This document shows, one piece after another, positions 15,024 to 23,374 of a stretch of DNA of 42,845 bases (positions within the stretch are counted from its first letter, which is position 1; each line of letters opens with the position of its first letter). The translations under genes were made by a program, and so were the position numbers. Under the pieces are notes generated by a model. It was given only the letters and a program-made list of their open reading frames with translations, was not told the origin of the DNA and did not search any database. The stretch covers positions 1 to 42,845 of the forward strand of contig CALVHX010000006.1 in assembly GCA_944329195.1 (NCBI GenBank), given 5' to 3'. The DNA comes from an uncultured Bacilli bacterium. Its GTDB lineage: Bacteria > Bacillota_I > Bacilli_A > RF39 > UBA660.

Positions 15024-15373
15024 TTAGAGAAGTAAAAAAAGATGACTTGAGTCCATTTGCCAGACTCATTGAATATATCGAAGAGGAAGCAGTATTGGGG
15101 TTTCTAAAATATTCATTAATTTATGATCGCATTGAAATAGATAACATTTTCGTGGAAGAAGAACATCGAAATAAAAAAATTGGAACTAAAATGATGGGGT
15201 ATTTAATATCGGTGGCTATTGAAAAAAACGTAGAAAACATAACGTTAGAAGTGAGAGTAAGTAATGATATAGCAATAAAACTATATAAGAAGATGGGCTT
15301 TCACGAAGTCGCCTTAAGAAAATTCTATTATGGTGATGAAGATGCCATTCTCATGGAAAAAGAGGTAATGTAA
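15020..15373 (+). CDS. rimI: GNAT N-acetyltransferase, RimI-like
   Basis: 117 residues, shorter than the usual 145-155 of RimI. The acetyl-CoA loop RNKKIGTKM (R/QxxGxG/A type) lies at about 50-58, with ITLEVRVSNDIAIKLYKKMGF beyond it as in RimI. The N-terminal strand region is cut down. Position between tsaB and tsaD is the normal rimI location in Bacillota, where it acetylates the N-terminus of ribosomal protein S18 or other proteins. Assignment is by position and fold. Confidence 0.82.
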   Translation: MIREVKKDDLSPFARLIEYIEEEAVLGFLKYSLIYDRIEIDNIFVEEEHRNKKIGTKMMGYLISVAIEKNVENITLEVRVSNDIAIKLYKKMGFHEVALRKFYYGDEDAILMEKEVM

Positions 15374-16384
15374 ATGAAAGATGTATTAATTCTAGCAATT
15401 GAGTCGAGTTGTGATGAGACAAGCATGAGTATCGTGAAAAATGGAACTACTGAAATAGCGACAGTTACATTAAGTCAAATTGATATTCATAAAAACTTTG
15501 GTGGGGTTGTCCCAGAAATAGCAAGTAGAAGTCACATTGAAAATATTACGATTGTTTTAGAAGAACTACTAAACAAATCTAAAATAAATATAGAAGATAT
15601 AACAGCAGTTGCAGTAACGTATGGACCGGGGCTGATAGGAAGTTTATTAATAGGGGTAGAGTCTGCTAAAACAATAGCGCTTGTAACAGGAAAACCACTC
15701 ATACCTGTTCATCATATAGCAGGGCATATCTATGCCAATAATCTAGAAAAAAGATTGCAATTTCCACTGATTGCCTTAGTAGTAAGTGGCGGGCACACTG
15801 ATCTAATATATATGAAAGAAGACTATAGCTTCAAGAAAATAGGCGGAACACTAGATGATGCCATTGGAGAGTGTTATGATAAAGTGGCCAAAGTATTAAA
15901 AATACCATACCCGGGAGGACCGGAAGTCGACAGATTAGCTCATCTGGGACAAGATAGATATCACCTTCCGTATCCCTTAGATGACAAAAGTTATAACTTC
16001 AGTTTCAGTGGTATAAAATCAGCCGTTATAAATCTTGTCCATAACGAAGAGCAAAGGGGAAATAGCATACACACAGAAGATCTTTGCACCACCTTTCAAA
16101 ATCGTGTGACAACAGTACTTGTCAAAAAAACAATGCGTGCGCTAAAAGAATATAAAGTACCTAACCTCATCGTAGCAGGTGGAGTTTCTGCCAATAGAGG
16201 ATTACGTGAAAAGTTAGATGTAGAATGCAAAAAAGAAAATATCAACTTATCGTTTCCTAAAATGAGTTATTGCACAGATAATGCCACTATGATAGGAGCA
16301 GCGGCATATTATGCATATCAGAAAAATATAGTATCGCCTCTTACCTTAACCGCTAAAGCAACAGATAATCTCTACAATAATTAA
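15374..16384 (+). CDS. tsaD: tRNA N6-adenosine threonylcarbamoyltransferase TsaD
   Basis: 336 residues, normal length. It opens with LILAIESSCDETS, carries the metal-binding HHIAGHIYAN motif at about 113-122, VVSGGHTDL, PYPGGPEVDRLA, SFSGIKSAV and VAGGVSANRGLR. TsaD transfers the threonylcarbamoyl group onto A37 of tRNA. It starts directly after the rimI stop and closes the operon ahead of a strong terminator. Confidence 0.97.
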   Translation: MKDVLILAIESSCDETSMSIVKNGTTEIATVTLSQIDIHKNFGGVVPEIASRSHIENITIVLEELLNKSKINIEDITAVAVTYGPGLIGSLLIGVESAKTIALVTGKPLIPVHHIAGHIYANNLEKRLQFPLIALVVSGGHTDLIYMKEDYSFKKIGGTLDDAIGECYDKVAKVLKIPYPGGPEVDRLAHLGQDRYHLPYPLDDKSYNFSFSGIKSAVINLVHNEEQRGNSIHTEDLCTTFQNRVTTVLVKKTMRALKEYKVPNLIVAGGVSANRGLREKLDVECKKENINLSFPKMSYCTDNATMIGAAAYYAYQKNIVSPLTLTAKATDNLYNN

Positions 16385-16395
16385 AAAATATATTA

Positions 16396-16426
16396 GACTT
16401 TCTTTATTACAAGGAAAGTCTTTTTT
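16396..16426 (+). terminator. Terminator after tsaD
   Basis: GACTTTC and GAAAGTC arms with an 11-nt loop, followed by TTTTTT. Confidence 0.85.
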
Positions 16427-16461
16427 ACATAAAATAAAGCGATTACGAATAGAGGTGGGAA

Positions 16462-16752
16462 ATGGAATTTATTAACAGTAATCGTGAAGTCATAGTAACA
16501 CTCATAAGCATGGTTATAATTTGGGTATTAGGTTTTTTAGCTAAAAGAAGTTCATACATAAACAATAATCTCATAATAATACAAAACATTGTAATAGGTT
16601 TAGTAGTATCAGCATTCTATTATATATTGACAAAAGACTTCAATATGTCGATAACTTTAAGTGGACTATTTGCAGAAACAGGATATAACCTTGTTCATAA
16701 CGTACAAAAACTGATAACTAGTGATAAAACCAAACAAGAAGACAGTCCATAG
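16462..16752 (+). CDS. Holin-like small membrane protein
   Basis: 96 residues with AGAGGTGGG before ATG. Hydrophobic helix at about 9-26, charged turn KRSSYINNN, second helix at about 37-57, then NMSITLSGLFAETGYNLVHNVQKL and a hydrophilic tail. This resembles small phage holins in which IQN.VIGL and LSGL..GGYDL motifs recur, and bacterial homologues sit outside prophages. No other phage gene is near, so a domesticated holin or unrelated membrane protein is possible. It has its own terminator at 16764-16786. Confidence 0.55.
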   Translation: MEFINSNREVIVTLISMVIIWVLGFLAKRSSYINNNLIIIQNIVIGLVVSAFYYILTKDFNMSITLSGLFAETGYNLVHNVQKLITSDKTKQEDSP

Positions 16753-16763
16753 TGAAAAAGAGT

Positions 16764-16786
16764 GAAGAAGGCAAACCTTCTTTTCT
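16764..16786 (+). terminator. Terminator after the holin-like gene
   Basis: AGAAGG, loop CAAA, CCTTCT, then TTTCTT. Confidence 0.65.
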
Positions 16787-16872
16787 TATACATAAAAAAT
16801 GAAACTATTAATCAAACACCTTTACTTATCAAAATATTAATGATAAAATTAATTTAAGAAAGTTGGTGAAGG

Positions 16873-18957
16873 ATGAATTTAACTACTTTGAACAATAACC
16901 AAAAAATAGCGGTCAATCACATAGATGGACCTATGTTAGTTCTTGCCGGAGCAGGGTCAGGTAAGACCAAAGTGCTTACAAATAGAATAGCAAACTTAAT
17001 AGAAAATGGTATAGATTACTCGAATATTCTAGCCATAACTTTTACCAATAAGGCCGCTAAAGAGATGAAAGAAAGAGTAGTAAATTTAATTGGCCGCAAT
17101 GCCTATAACATACAAATATCTACCTTTCATTCATTAGGCCTAAAAATACTAAAAGAATATCACCATTTACTAGGATATGGAAAAAATTTCACCATAATCG
17201 ATAGTGATGATGCCCTTACCATAATAAAAAAAATATTAAAAGAAGAAAAATTATCTAAAGAACATTATAATCCACGAGAGATAAGAAGCAAAATAAGCTC
17301 TGCTAAAAACGCCATGTTAGGGGTAGAAGAATTTTCTAAAGTCGAGTTCGATGATAAGGTAGTAAATGTTTACAAAAAATATCTCACAAAACTAAAATCT
17401 GGCAATTCTGTCGACTTTGATGATTTATTAATATTACCAATAAGACTCTTTAAAAGTTATTCCTACGTTCTAGACGAATATCAAGAAAGATATAAATATA
17501 TTCTCATCGACGAGTATCAAGATACCAATGAAGCCCAGTATATTTTCAGTAAATTATTGGCATCAAAATATAGAAACATTTTCGTCGTTGGAGATAACGA
17601 TCAAGCCATTTATGCTTTCAGAGGAGCCAATTATAAGAATATTCTAAACTTTGAAAAAGACTATCCAGAAGCAAAAGTAATATTATTAGAGGAGAATTAT
17701 CGTTCGACGCAAACAATATTAAATGCTGCGAACTGTGTCATAAAAAACAATAGAGAAAGAAAAGAAAAAAATTTATGGAGTAATAATTCAGTCGGCGATA
17801 AAATAGACTATATAGTAGTATCAAACGAAAAAGAAGAAGCAAAACTAGTAGCGGAAACAGTAAGAGATTTAATAGCAGCTGGAATAAAAGAAGAGGATAT
17901 AGCTATTCTGTATAGAACCAATGCCCAATCGCGAATTATAGAAGAAGAAATGCTTAAGAAAAACATAAAATACCGTGTCATAGGAAGCTTTTATTTTTAT
18001 AACAGAAAAGAAATAAAAGACTTACTATGTTATTTGAGGCTAATTTCCAATCATAAAGACGACGTCAGTTTGTTAAGGATAATAAACACACCAAAAAGAG
18101 GAATAGGAGAAAAAACAATTTCCAATCTATCAGATTTAGCATCATCTTCATCAGTTTCAATTTACGAAGCAATAAGTTCTGGCAAGGAGTTGGAATTTAA
18201 AAAGATAATCGAAGAGCTAACCAAAGCGAGTGAGAGTCTATCCCTTACAGAATTAGTAGACTTAATTTTGGATAAAAGCGGTATAAAAAAAGAACTATCT
18301 AGTTCAAAACAATTAGAAGATGAGATTAGATTAGAAAATTTAAACGAATTTAAATCAATCACTAAAAGCTATGAAGAAGAACATGGGTCAGCCACCCTAT
18401 CGGATTTTCTGGATGAAATATCTTTAGTAAGTGATATGTCCGAGCATCAAGAAGGAAATGACAGAGTTAGTTTAATGACCGTCCATTCCGTCAAAGGATT
18501 AGAATTTGACTATGTCTTTTTAGTAGGTATGGAAGAAGGAGTCTTTCCTCATTATAACGCCATTAATGATGGCTCTGCTTCCGCAATTGAAGAGGAAAGA
18601 AGATTATGTTATGTCGCCATAACGAGAGCTAAGAAGAAACTATACATAACATCAGCAGATTCTAGAATGCTTTTTGGAAATGCTAATCATAATCTTCCAA
18701 GTAGATTTATAGAAGAGATAGATAGACAATATTTAAACATAAAAAATAACAAACCTATTTCTAAAACAATATCCAAAGTAAAGAAAACAATAATAAAAGA
18801 CGCTCAATATCAAGCAGGCGAATTAATTAGACATGATGATTTTGGAGAGGGAGTAATTATAAACGTTGAAAAGTCAATTTTGACAGTGGCCTTCCCTCAT
18901 CCCATAGGAATTAAAAAACTAATGAAAGGGCATCCAAGCATTACCAAATTATCATAA
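16873..18957 (+). CDS. pcrA: ATP-dependent DNA helicase PcrA/UvrD
   Basis: 694 residues. Superfamily 1 helicase that unwinds DNA 3' to 5' in repair and clears RecA and stalled transcription complexes. The Q-motif LNNNQKIAVNH, Walker A AGAGSGKTKVL (about 26-36), AITFTNKAAKEMKERV, ILIDEYQDTN (motif II), GDNDQAIYAFRGA (III), LEENYRSTQTIL (IV), VSLMTVHSVKGLEFDYVFLVG (V, in 20-residue blocks) and VAITRAKKKLY (VI) are all present. The C-terminal linker that binds RNA polymerase in longer PcrA proteins is reduced but still has HDDFGEGVII, a Tudor-like fold. GTTGGTGAAGG precedes ATG. Confidence 0.96.
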   Translation: MNLTTLNNNQKIAVNHIDGPMLVLAGAGSGKTKVLTNRIANLIENGIDYSNILAITFTNKAAKEMKERVVNLIGRNAYNIQISTFHSLGLKILKEYHHLLGYGKNFTIIDSDDALTIIKKILKEEKLSKEHYNPREIRSKISSAKNAMLGVEEFSKVEFDDKVVNVYKKYLTKLKSGNSVDFDDLLILPIRLFKSYSYVLDEYQERYKYILIDEYQDTNEAQYIFSKLLASKYRNIFVVGDNDQAIYAFRGANYKNILNFEKDYPEAKVILLEENYRSTQTILNAANCVIKNNRERKEKNLWSNNSVGDKIDYIVVSNEKEEAKLVAETVRDLIAAGIKEEDIAILYRTNAQSRIIEEEMLKKNIKYRVIGSFYFYNRKEIKDLLCYLRLISNHKDDVSLLRIINTPKRGIGEKTISNLSDLASSSSVSIYEAISSGKELEFKKIIEELTKASESLSLTELVDLILDKSGIKKELSSSKQLEDEIRLENLNEFKSITKSYEEEHGSATLSDFLDEISLVSDMSEHQEGNDRVSLMTVHSVKGLEFDYVFLVGMEEGVFPHYNAINDGSASAIEEERRLCYVAITRAKKKLYITSADSRMLFGNANHNLPSRFIEEIDRQYLNIKNNKPISKTISKVKKTIIKDAQYQAGELIRHDDFGEGVIINVEKSILTVAFPHPIGIKKLMKGHPSITKLS

Positions 18958-18982
18958 CCTAACATAAATAACGAGGTGAAAA

Positions 18983-19933
18983 ATGAAGAAAGTAATTACT
19001 ATTATCTTACTGACCATTTTTCTTACTGTGGAAATATTGATTCTGTATAGCAATAACATAAAATACCAAGAAAAAAATAAAATATTGACAGAAGAAATAG
19101 AAAACATAGGAAGAATTAATGAAGCTAGAGAAGAAAAAAATAAGCTTGAGGAGGAGATAAGAGAATTACTATCTCAAAAAACGGCTAGTTTAGATAACAT
19201 GGAAGAAGTTATAGAAGAGGAAAATCTAGCCAACGCCAATTTAGAAAGTGAAATATTGGATTTAGAAAACAATATTAAATTACTAGAGGGAGACTTCACT
19301 AAATTACAAACAAAATACAACGAACTATTAAAAAAAGAAGAACAAGAAAACACTTTTTACATAACCGGAGTGCCCACGATCAATCAGTACCCAGATTATC
19401 CGACGGGATGTGAATCTGTAGCGTTAACTATTCTATTAAACTACTATGGTGTAGAAGTATCACCTCTCGATATTATAGATAAGTTACCGAAAGGGGAATT
19501 GCCTTACAAAAAAGATGGAATTACTTATGGAGGAAACCCCGAAGAAGAGTTCATCGGGAATCCCCTAACAACAAATTCTTACGGGGTTTATGAAAAACCA
19601 TTAGCAAAGGTGGCAGAGACATATAGAGAAGGAATAAAAATAGGAACTGGCACTAGCTTTGAGCAATTATTAAAGATAGTAAAACAAGGAAAACCCGTTA
19701 TTGCTTGGACTTCGATGAATCTAGCATTGCCATACATATCAGAGTCTTGGACATTCAAAGAAACAGGTGAAAAAATATACTGGAAGGCAGGAGAACACGC
19801 CGTCGTTATAGTAGGGTATACCAAGGACAAGGTAATAATATCAGATCCTATCGGTGGAAAAATAAAGTATCAGTCACGCTTCATTTTTGAAGAAAGATAT
19901 AACTATTTTGGAAAGAAGGCCTTGTATTATTAA
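18983..19933 (+). CDS. Exported C39-like cysteine peptidase with coiled-coil stalk
   Basis: 316 residues. An N-terminal membrane helix (4-22) is followed by about 95 residues of heptad-rich coiled coil (28-122) and a Peptidase_C39_2-type papain fold. Likely catalytic residues are Cys143 (YPTGCESVAL), His272 (AGEHAVVIVGY) and Asp288 (IISDPIGG). The domain sits outside the cell. C39_2 proteins are common, poorly characterised surface or secreted peptidases of Bacillota. The stop overlaps the start of the next coiled-coil membrane gene by 1 nt (TAATG), so the two are co-translated. Confidence 0.85.
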   Translation: MKKVITIILLTIFLTVEILILYSNNIKYQEKNKILTEEIENIGRINEAREEKNKLEEEIRELLSQKTASLDNMEEVIEEENLANANLESEILDLENNIKLLEGDFTKLQTKYNELLKKEEQENTFYITGVPTINQYPDYPTGCESVALTILLNYYGVEVSPLDIIDKLPKGELPYKKDGITYGGNPEEEFIGNPLTTNSYGVYEKPLAKVAETYREGIKIGTGTSFEQLLKIVKQGKPVIAWTSMNLALPYISESWTFKETGEKIYWKAGEHAVVIVGYTKDKVIISDPIGGKIKYQSRFIFEERYNYFGKKALYY

Positions 19934-20238
19934 TGAAGAAGAACATTTTTGATATAATAATTTCTTTTCTTTTAGTAATTCTTTTAATAGTAGCAATAAT
20001 TTTCACTTATCAAAATATTAACTTAAAAAATAAAAATGAATCATTAGAAAGAGAATTAAATAAAACAGAAGAGATAAAAGAAGAAATAAAAAAACTAGAA
20101 GAACTAAAAGACAACTATAACAACATCATAATAAATAATAATCAATTGGAAGAGCACAAAGAAGAATTAAAAAAAGAGATAAGCGTACTAAATAATCAAA
20201 TAAATCAATTAAAGGAGCAAATAGCTAAACTCGAGTAG
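19933..20238 (+). CDS. Membrane-anchored coiled-coil protein
   Basis: 101 residues: a short basic start, one membrane helix (about 6-25), then an uninterrupted Glu/Lys/Asn-rich coiled coil to the end. No catalytic domain. Its layout copies the first 120 residues of the C39 peptidase encoded just upstream, and the TAATG overlap suggests the two are made together. Heterotypic coiled-coil pairing of the two stalks is a fair inference, not shown. A FtsL/DivIC-like divisome role is an alternative. Confidence 0.7.
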   Translation: MKKNIFDIIISFLLVILLIVAIIFTYQNINLKNKNESLERELNKTEEIKEEIKKLEELKDNYNNIIINNNQLEEHKEELKKEISVLNNQINQLKEQIAKLE

Positions 20239-20281
20239 TATCTATTTATTTACATTTGAATATACTATATTGGAGGTAGAT

Positions 20282-20839
20282 ATGGATTATAGCATTTTAG
20301 TAAATAAGGATAATCCTTTACCACGAGCATCAATACCCACAAATTTAGTAGATGCAGAAAGTATGTACAAAGAAAATATCAAAGTAGATAAAAAAGTAAA
20401 AGAAGAATTTGACAAGTTAAAACTACTAGCGGCCCAATATGGATATCAAATTGATATCGAAAGTGGTTACCGCGATTACGACTATCAAGAAAAAATTTAT
20501 AATCGTCTCCTTGAAGAAAAGGGATTTAGCTACGCAATAACTAGAATCGCAGAGCCCGGAAAGTCAGAACATCAAACAGGTTTGGCTATAGACTTTTGTG
20601 TATATGATAATGAGAAATGTTATATAGAACATGAAATAGAAGATTTACCTGTGACGAAATGGGTACACCAAAACGCACACATGTATGGTTTCATTTTAAG
20701 ATATCCGGAAGGTAAAGAAGACATAACTAAATATAGTTACGAACCATGGCATTTAAGGTATGTTGGAAATATTGCCAGTTATATTTACAATAACAATTTA
20801 ACTTTAGAAGAATATAAAGAGAATCAAAATATAAAATGA
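20282..20839 (+). CDS. VanY/DacA-like D-alanyl-D-alanine carboxypeptidase, no signal peptide
   Basis: 185 residues from ATG 20282 with GGAGGT 4 nt upstream; the in-frame TTG at 20270 overlaps that site. Peptidase M15B signatures are SGYRDYDYQ (61-69), SEHQTGLAIDF with zinc ligands His97 and Asp104, and EPWHLRYVG with Glu154 and His157. VanY trims the terminal D-Ala from peptidoglycan stem peptides. No signal peptide or membrane helix is visible, so export is unexplained: either a cytoplasmic peptidase or use of another route. It follows exported wall-related genes and ends in a clear terminator. Confidence 0.9.
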   Translation: MDYSILVNKDNPLPRASIPTNLVDAESMYKENIKVDKKVKEEFDKLKLLAAQYGYQIDIESGYRDYDYQEKIYNRLLEEKGFSYAITRIAEPGKSEHQTGLAIDFCVYDNEKCYIEHEIEDLPVTKWVHQNAHMYGFILRYPEGKEDITKYSYEPWHLRYVGNIASYIYNNNLTLEEYKENQNIK

Positions 20840-20850
20840 TTCTCTTTTTT
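20816..20850 (+). terminator. Terminator after the VanY-like gene
   Basis: AGAGAATC and GATTCTCT arms around a 12-nt AT loop, followed by TTTTT. The left arm lies inside the coding sequence. Confidence 0.8.
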
Positions 20851-20881
20851 CATCTAACTATAGAAAAAAATATTCTAACTA

Positions 20882-20910
20882 TTGACATATAATATAATAA
20901 GTGATAATAT
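20882..20910 (+). promoter_or_regulatory. Promoter of the arsR-metal ATPase operon
   Basis: TTGACA at 20882-20887 with TAATAT at 20905-20910 (17-nt spacer) or GATAAT at 20903-20908 preceded by TG. The operator lies immediately downstream. Confidence 0.6.
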
Positions 20911-20912
20911 TA

Positions 20913-20936
20913 ACATATGAATAAACGTTCATATGT
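20913..20936 (+). promoter_or_regulatory. ArsR/SmtB-type operator
   Basis: A perfect 9-bp inverted repeat ACATATGAA-N6-TTCATATGT between the -10 and the arsR start. It matches the ATGAA...TTCAT core of CadC/CzrA/SmtB operators. Repressor bound here would block the transcription start. Confidence 0.82.
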
Positions 20937-20946
20937 AGGAGGCAGT

Positions 20947-21291
20947 ATGACAGAACATAATAACGTAATAAATAAAAACAAAATAGATGATATTAAAAAT
21001 AAGTTACTAGAGGAAGACACAATAATTGACATTTCAGAACTATTCAAAGTGTTTTCTGACTCGACGAGACTCAAAATAATAGCAGTGCTATTAGAAGGAG
21101 AACTTTGCGTGTGTGATCTAGCATATCTAATAAAGAGTACTCAATCAGCGGTTAGTCATCAGCTTCGCATTTTAAAAAGCGCCAAACTAGTAAAATATCG
21201 TAAAGCCGGAAAAGAGGTATATTATAGTGTTGCAGATGAACATGTAAAAAAAATATTTTTAATAGGAAAGGAACATATTAATGAAATATAG
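20947..21291 (+). CDS. ArsR/SmtB-family metal-sensing repressor
   Basis: 114 residues from ATG 20947, preceded by AGGAGG; an upstream in-frame ATG at 20917 lies inside the operator. The winged helix reads LFKVFSDSTRLKIIAVLLEG, DLAYLIKSTQSAVSHQLRIL (recognition helix) and YRKAGKEVYYSV. ELCVCDL is the metal-binding motif of the CadC/ArsR alpha3N type, with two Cys. Thiophilic metals such as Cd, Pb or Zn would release it from the operator. The stop overlaps the next gene by 11 nt, so repressor and pump are co-translated. Confidence 0.93.
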   Translation: MTEHNNVINKNKIDDIKNKLLEEDTIIDISELFKVFSDSTRLKIIAVLLEGELCVCDLAYLIKSTQSAVSHQLRILKSAKLVKYRKAGKEVYYSVADEHVKKIFLIGKEHINEI

Positions 21292-23314
21292 CTACAATAT
21301 AGAAAATTTAAAGTGCGCCAATTGTGCTAAAAAAGTAGAAGATGCTTTAAATAGAGACGACAATATTACTTCTGCCAAGGTAAACTTTTCTACCGCCAAA
21401 TTATCAGTGCAAACGAAAATGGATGACCCGTTAAAATACATAAGAAAGATAGTAAAAGAAGTAGAGCCAGATGTATTGATAAATGAAGGAAAAGATAAGA
21501 TAAATAACAAGCATAATTACATATATCTTTTGTTAGGAGGTATGATAGGATTAGTAGGAAGTTTAGTAAAGCTACCATATCAATTAGAAATACTACTGAT
21601 AATCGTGGGATACGCTATTCTTCTTTCGAAGACACTAATTATTTCGATAAAACAATTAAAAAAGGGAATTATAAGTGAAAACTTTCTTGTAGTCATATCC
21701 TGCCTTGGAGCATTTGCTCTAGGAAAGACACGCGAAGGCCTAATGGTTATCTTCCTTTACGAACTAGGAAAAGTACTAGAAGATAAAGCGGTAAGTAAAA
21801 GTAGAAAATCAATTTCTGACCTCATGGATATCAAAGAGGATACTACTAATTTGAAAAATGGAGATACAATAACGAAAGTATCTACTGACTCAGTAAAAAA
21901 AGGTAGCATTATCATTGTTAAAGAGGGAGAAAAAATATCATTAGATGGAATTGTCAAAAGTGGAGAAGCATATTTAGATACATCCGCTGTGACAGGTGAA
22001 TCATCTCTTAAATTAGTAAGAAAAGGAGAAAAGGTTATATCTGGTACAATAAACAAAAAAGGTTTATTAGAAATAGAAACAACCGCTTTGTATAAAGACT
22101 CCACAGTAAACAAAATTTTAGAGTTAGTAGAATCCGCTACTGAAAGAAAAGCAAAAACAGAAACAATAGTTTCTAAATACGCTTCTACCTATACTATATC
22201 AGTATTACTAGTAGCAATATTAGTATCTATTCTTCTCCCAATATTTACTAATACATCATACAGCGATAGCATATATAAAGGTTTGACTATTTTGGTAATA
22301 TCTTGTCCGTGTGCCATCGCCATATCTGTACCGCTTTCTTATTTTTCAGGAATAGGAAGATCCTCCAGAGAAGGAATCTTGATTAAGGGAAGCAATTATT
22401 TAGATAACATTAAAGATATTAAAAAAATAATTTTTGATAAGACGGGAACACTGACTACAGGAGAGTTTACAGTAACAAATATAACTATTTTTGATAATAA
22501 ATATAGTGAGGAAGAGATACTATCCCTATTTGCTAAAGGAGAAGCATTTTCCAATCACCCAATTGCCAAAGCTATAATAAAAAAATATAATAAGAAGATC
22601 AAGACTAGTGATGTTAAAGAATTTAAAGAAGAATCCGGAAAAGGGCTTTCATACATATACAATGGTAAAGAAATAAAAATAGGGAACTATAAATACTGTA
22701 ATACAGATGATAAAGATAGAAATAAAATACATCTACAAGTAGATAATAAAGTAGTAGCATCACTACTTATTGAAGATGAAGTAAAAAAAGAAGCCAAAGA
22801 AGTAGTTAGTCAATTGGAAAAAATGAATATTAAAGTTAGTATGTTTACTGGCGATTCAAAAGAAAAAGCTACCAAAATAGCTAAAGTTTTAGGAATAAAA
22901 GACTATAAATATGAAATGCTACCTCAAGACAAATATTATGCACTAGAAGAAATTTTAAAAAACAAAGAAAAAGGTGATATAGTGTCTTTTGTTGGAGACG
23001 GAATTAACGACTCTCCTGTTATAGCACTATCAGATCTAGGAATATCGATGGGAGGAATAGCGGCAGATTCATCTGTTGAGGCTTCCGATATAGTTATAAT
23101 GGATGATAACCTTGGCAAAATAGTAAAAGCTATAGACATATCCAAAAAAACAAATAAGATAATCAAAGAGAATCTCATATTTGCCATATCAGTAAAAATA
23201 TCAGTATTAATATTATCTATAATAGGAATTTCATCAATGTGGCAAGCAGTATTTGCGGATGTTGGCGTAACCATAATTTGCATTTTAAATACACTTCGAT
23301 TGTTAAAAAAGTAA
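21281..23314 (+). CDS. Heavy-metal P1B-type ATPase (Cd/Zn/Pb exporter class)
   Basis: 677 residues. One HMA domain with Cys12 and Cys15 (KCANCAKKVED), six to eight membrane helices, the actuator motif TGES, the CPC ion site at 342-344 (ISCPCAIAISVP), phosphorylated Asp386 (FDKTGTLTTGE), HP in NHPIAKA and the hinge GDGINDSP. CPC with a partner ArsR repressor points to the Zn/Cd/Pb ATPases (CadA/ZntA group) and not copper pumps, whose regulators are CsoR or CopY. It ejects metal from the cytoplasm. A perfect hairpin terminator follows. Confidence 0.93.
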   Translation: MKYSYNIENLKCANCAKKVEDALNRDDNITSAKVNFSTAKLSVQTKMDDPLKYIRKIVKEVEPDVLINEGKDKINNKHNYIYLLLGGMIGLVGSLVKLPYQLEILLIIVGYAILLSKTLIISIKQLKKGIISENFLVVISCLGAFALGKTREGLMVIFLYELGKVLEDKAVSKSRKSISDLMDIKEDTTNLKNGDTITKVSTDSVKKGSIIIVKEGEKISLDGIVKSGEAYLDTSAVTGESSLKLVRKGEKVISGTINKKGLLEIETTALYKDSTVNKILELVESATERKAKTETIVSKYASTYTISVLLVAILVSILLPIFTNTSYSDSIYKGLTILVISCPCAIAISVPLSYFSGIGRSSREGILIKGSNYLDNIKDIKKIIFDKTGTLTTGEFTVTNITIFDNKYSEEEILSLFAKGEAFSNHPIAKAIIKKYNKKIKTSDVKEFKEESGKGLSYIYNGKEIKIGNYKYCNTDDKDRNKIHLQVDNKVVASLLIEDEVKKEAKEVVSQLEKMNIKVSMFTGDSKEKATKIAKVLGIKDYKYEMLPQDKYYALEEILKNKEKGDIVSFVGDGINDSPVIALSDLGISMGGIAADSSVEASDIVIMDDNLGKIVKAIDISKKTNKIIKENLIFAISVKISVLILSIIGISSMWQAVFADVGVTIICILNTLRLLKK

Positions 23315-23315
23315 A

Positions 23316-23342
23316 AACATGTTTTAATAACATGCTTTTTTT
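23316..23342 (+). terminator. Terminator after the metal ATPase gene
   Basis: CATGTT, loop TTAAT, AACATG, then C and seven T residues. The rlmN promoter -10 (GATATAAT) starts directly after it. Confidence 0.85.
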
Positions 23343-23374
23343 GATATAATATAAATAGAGTTTGGAAGTGAATA

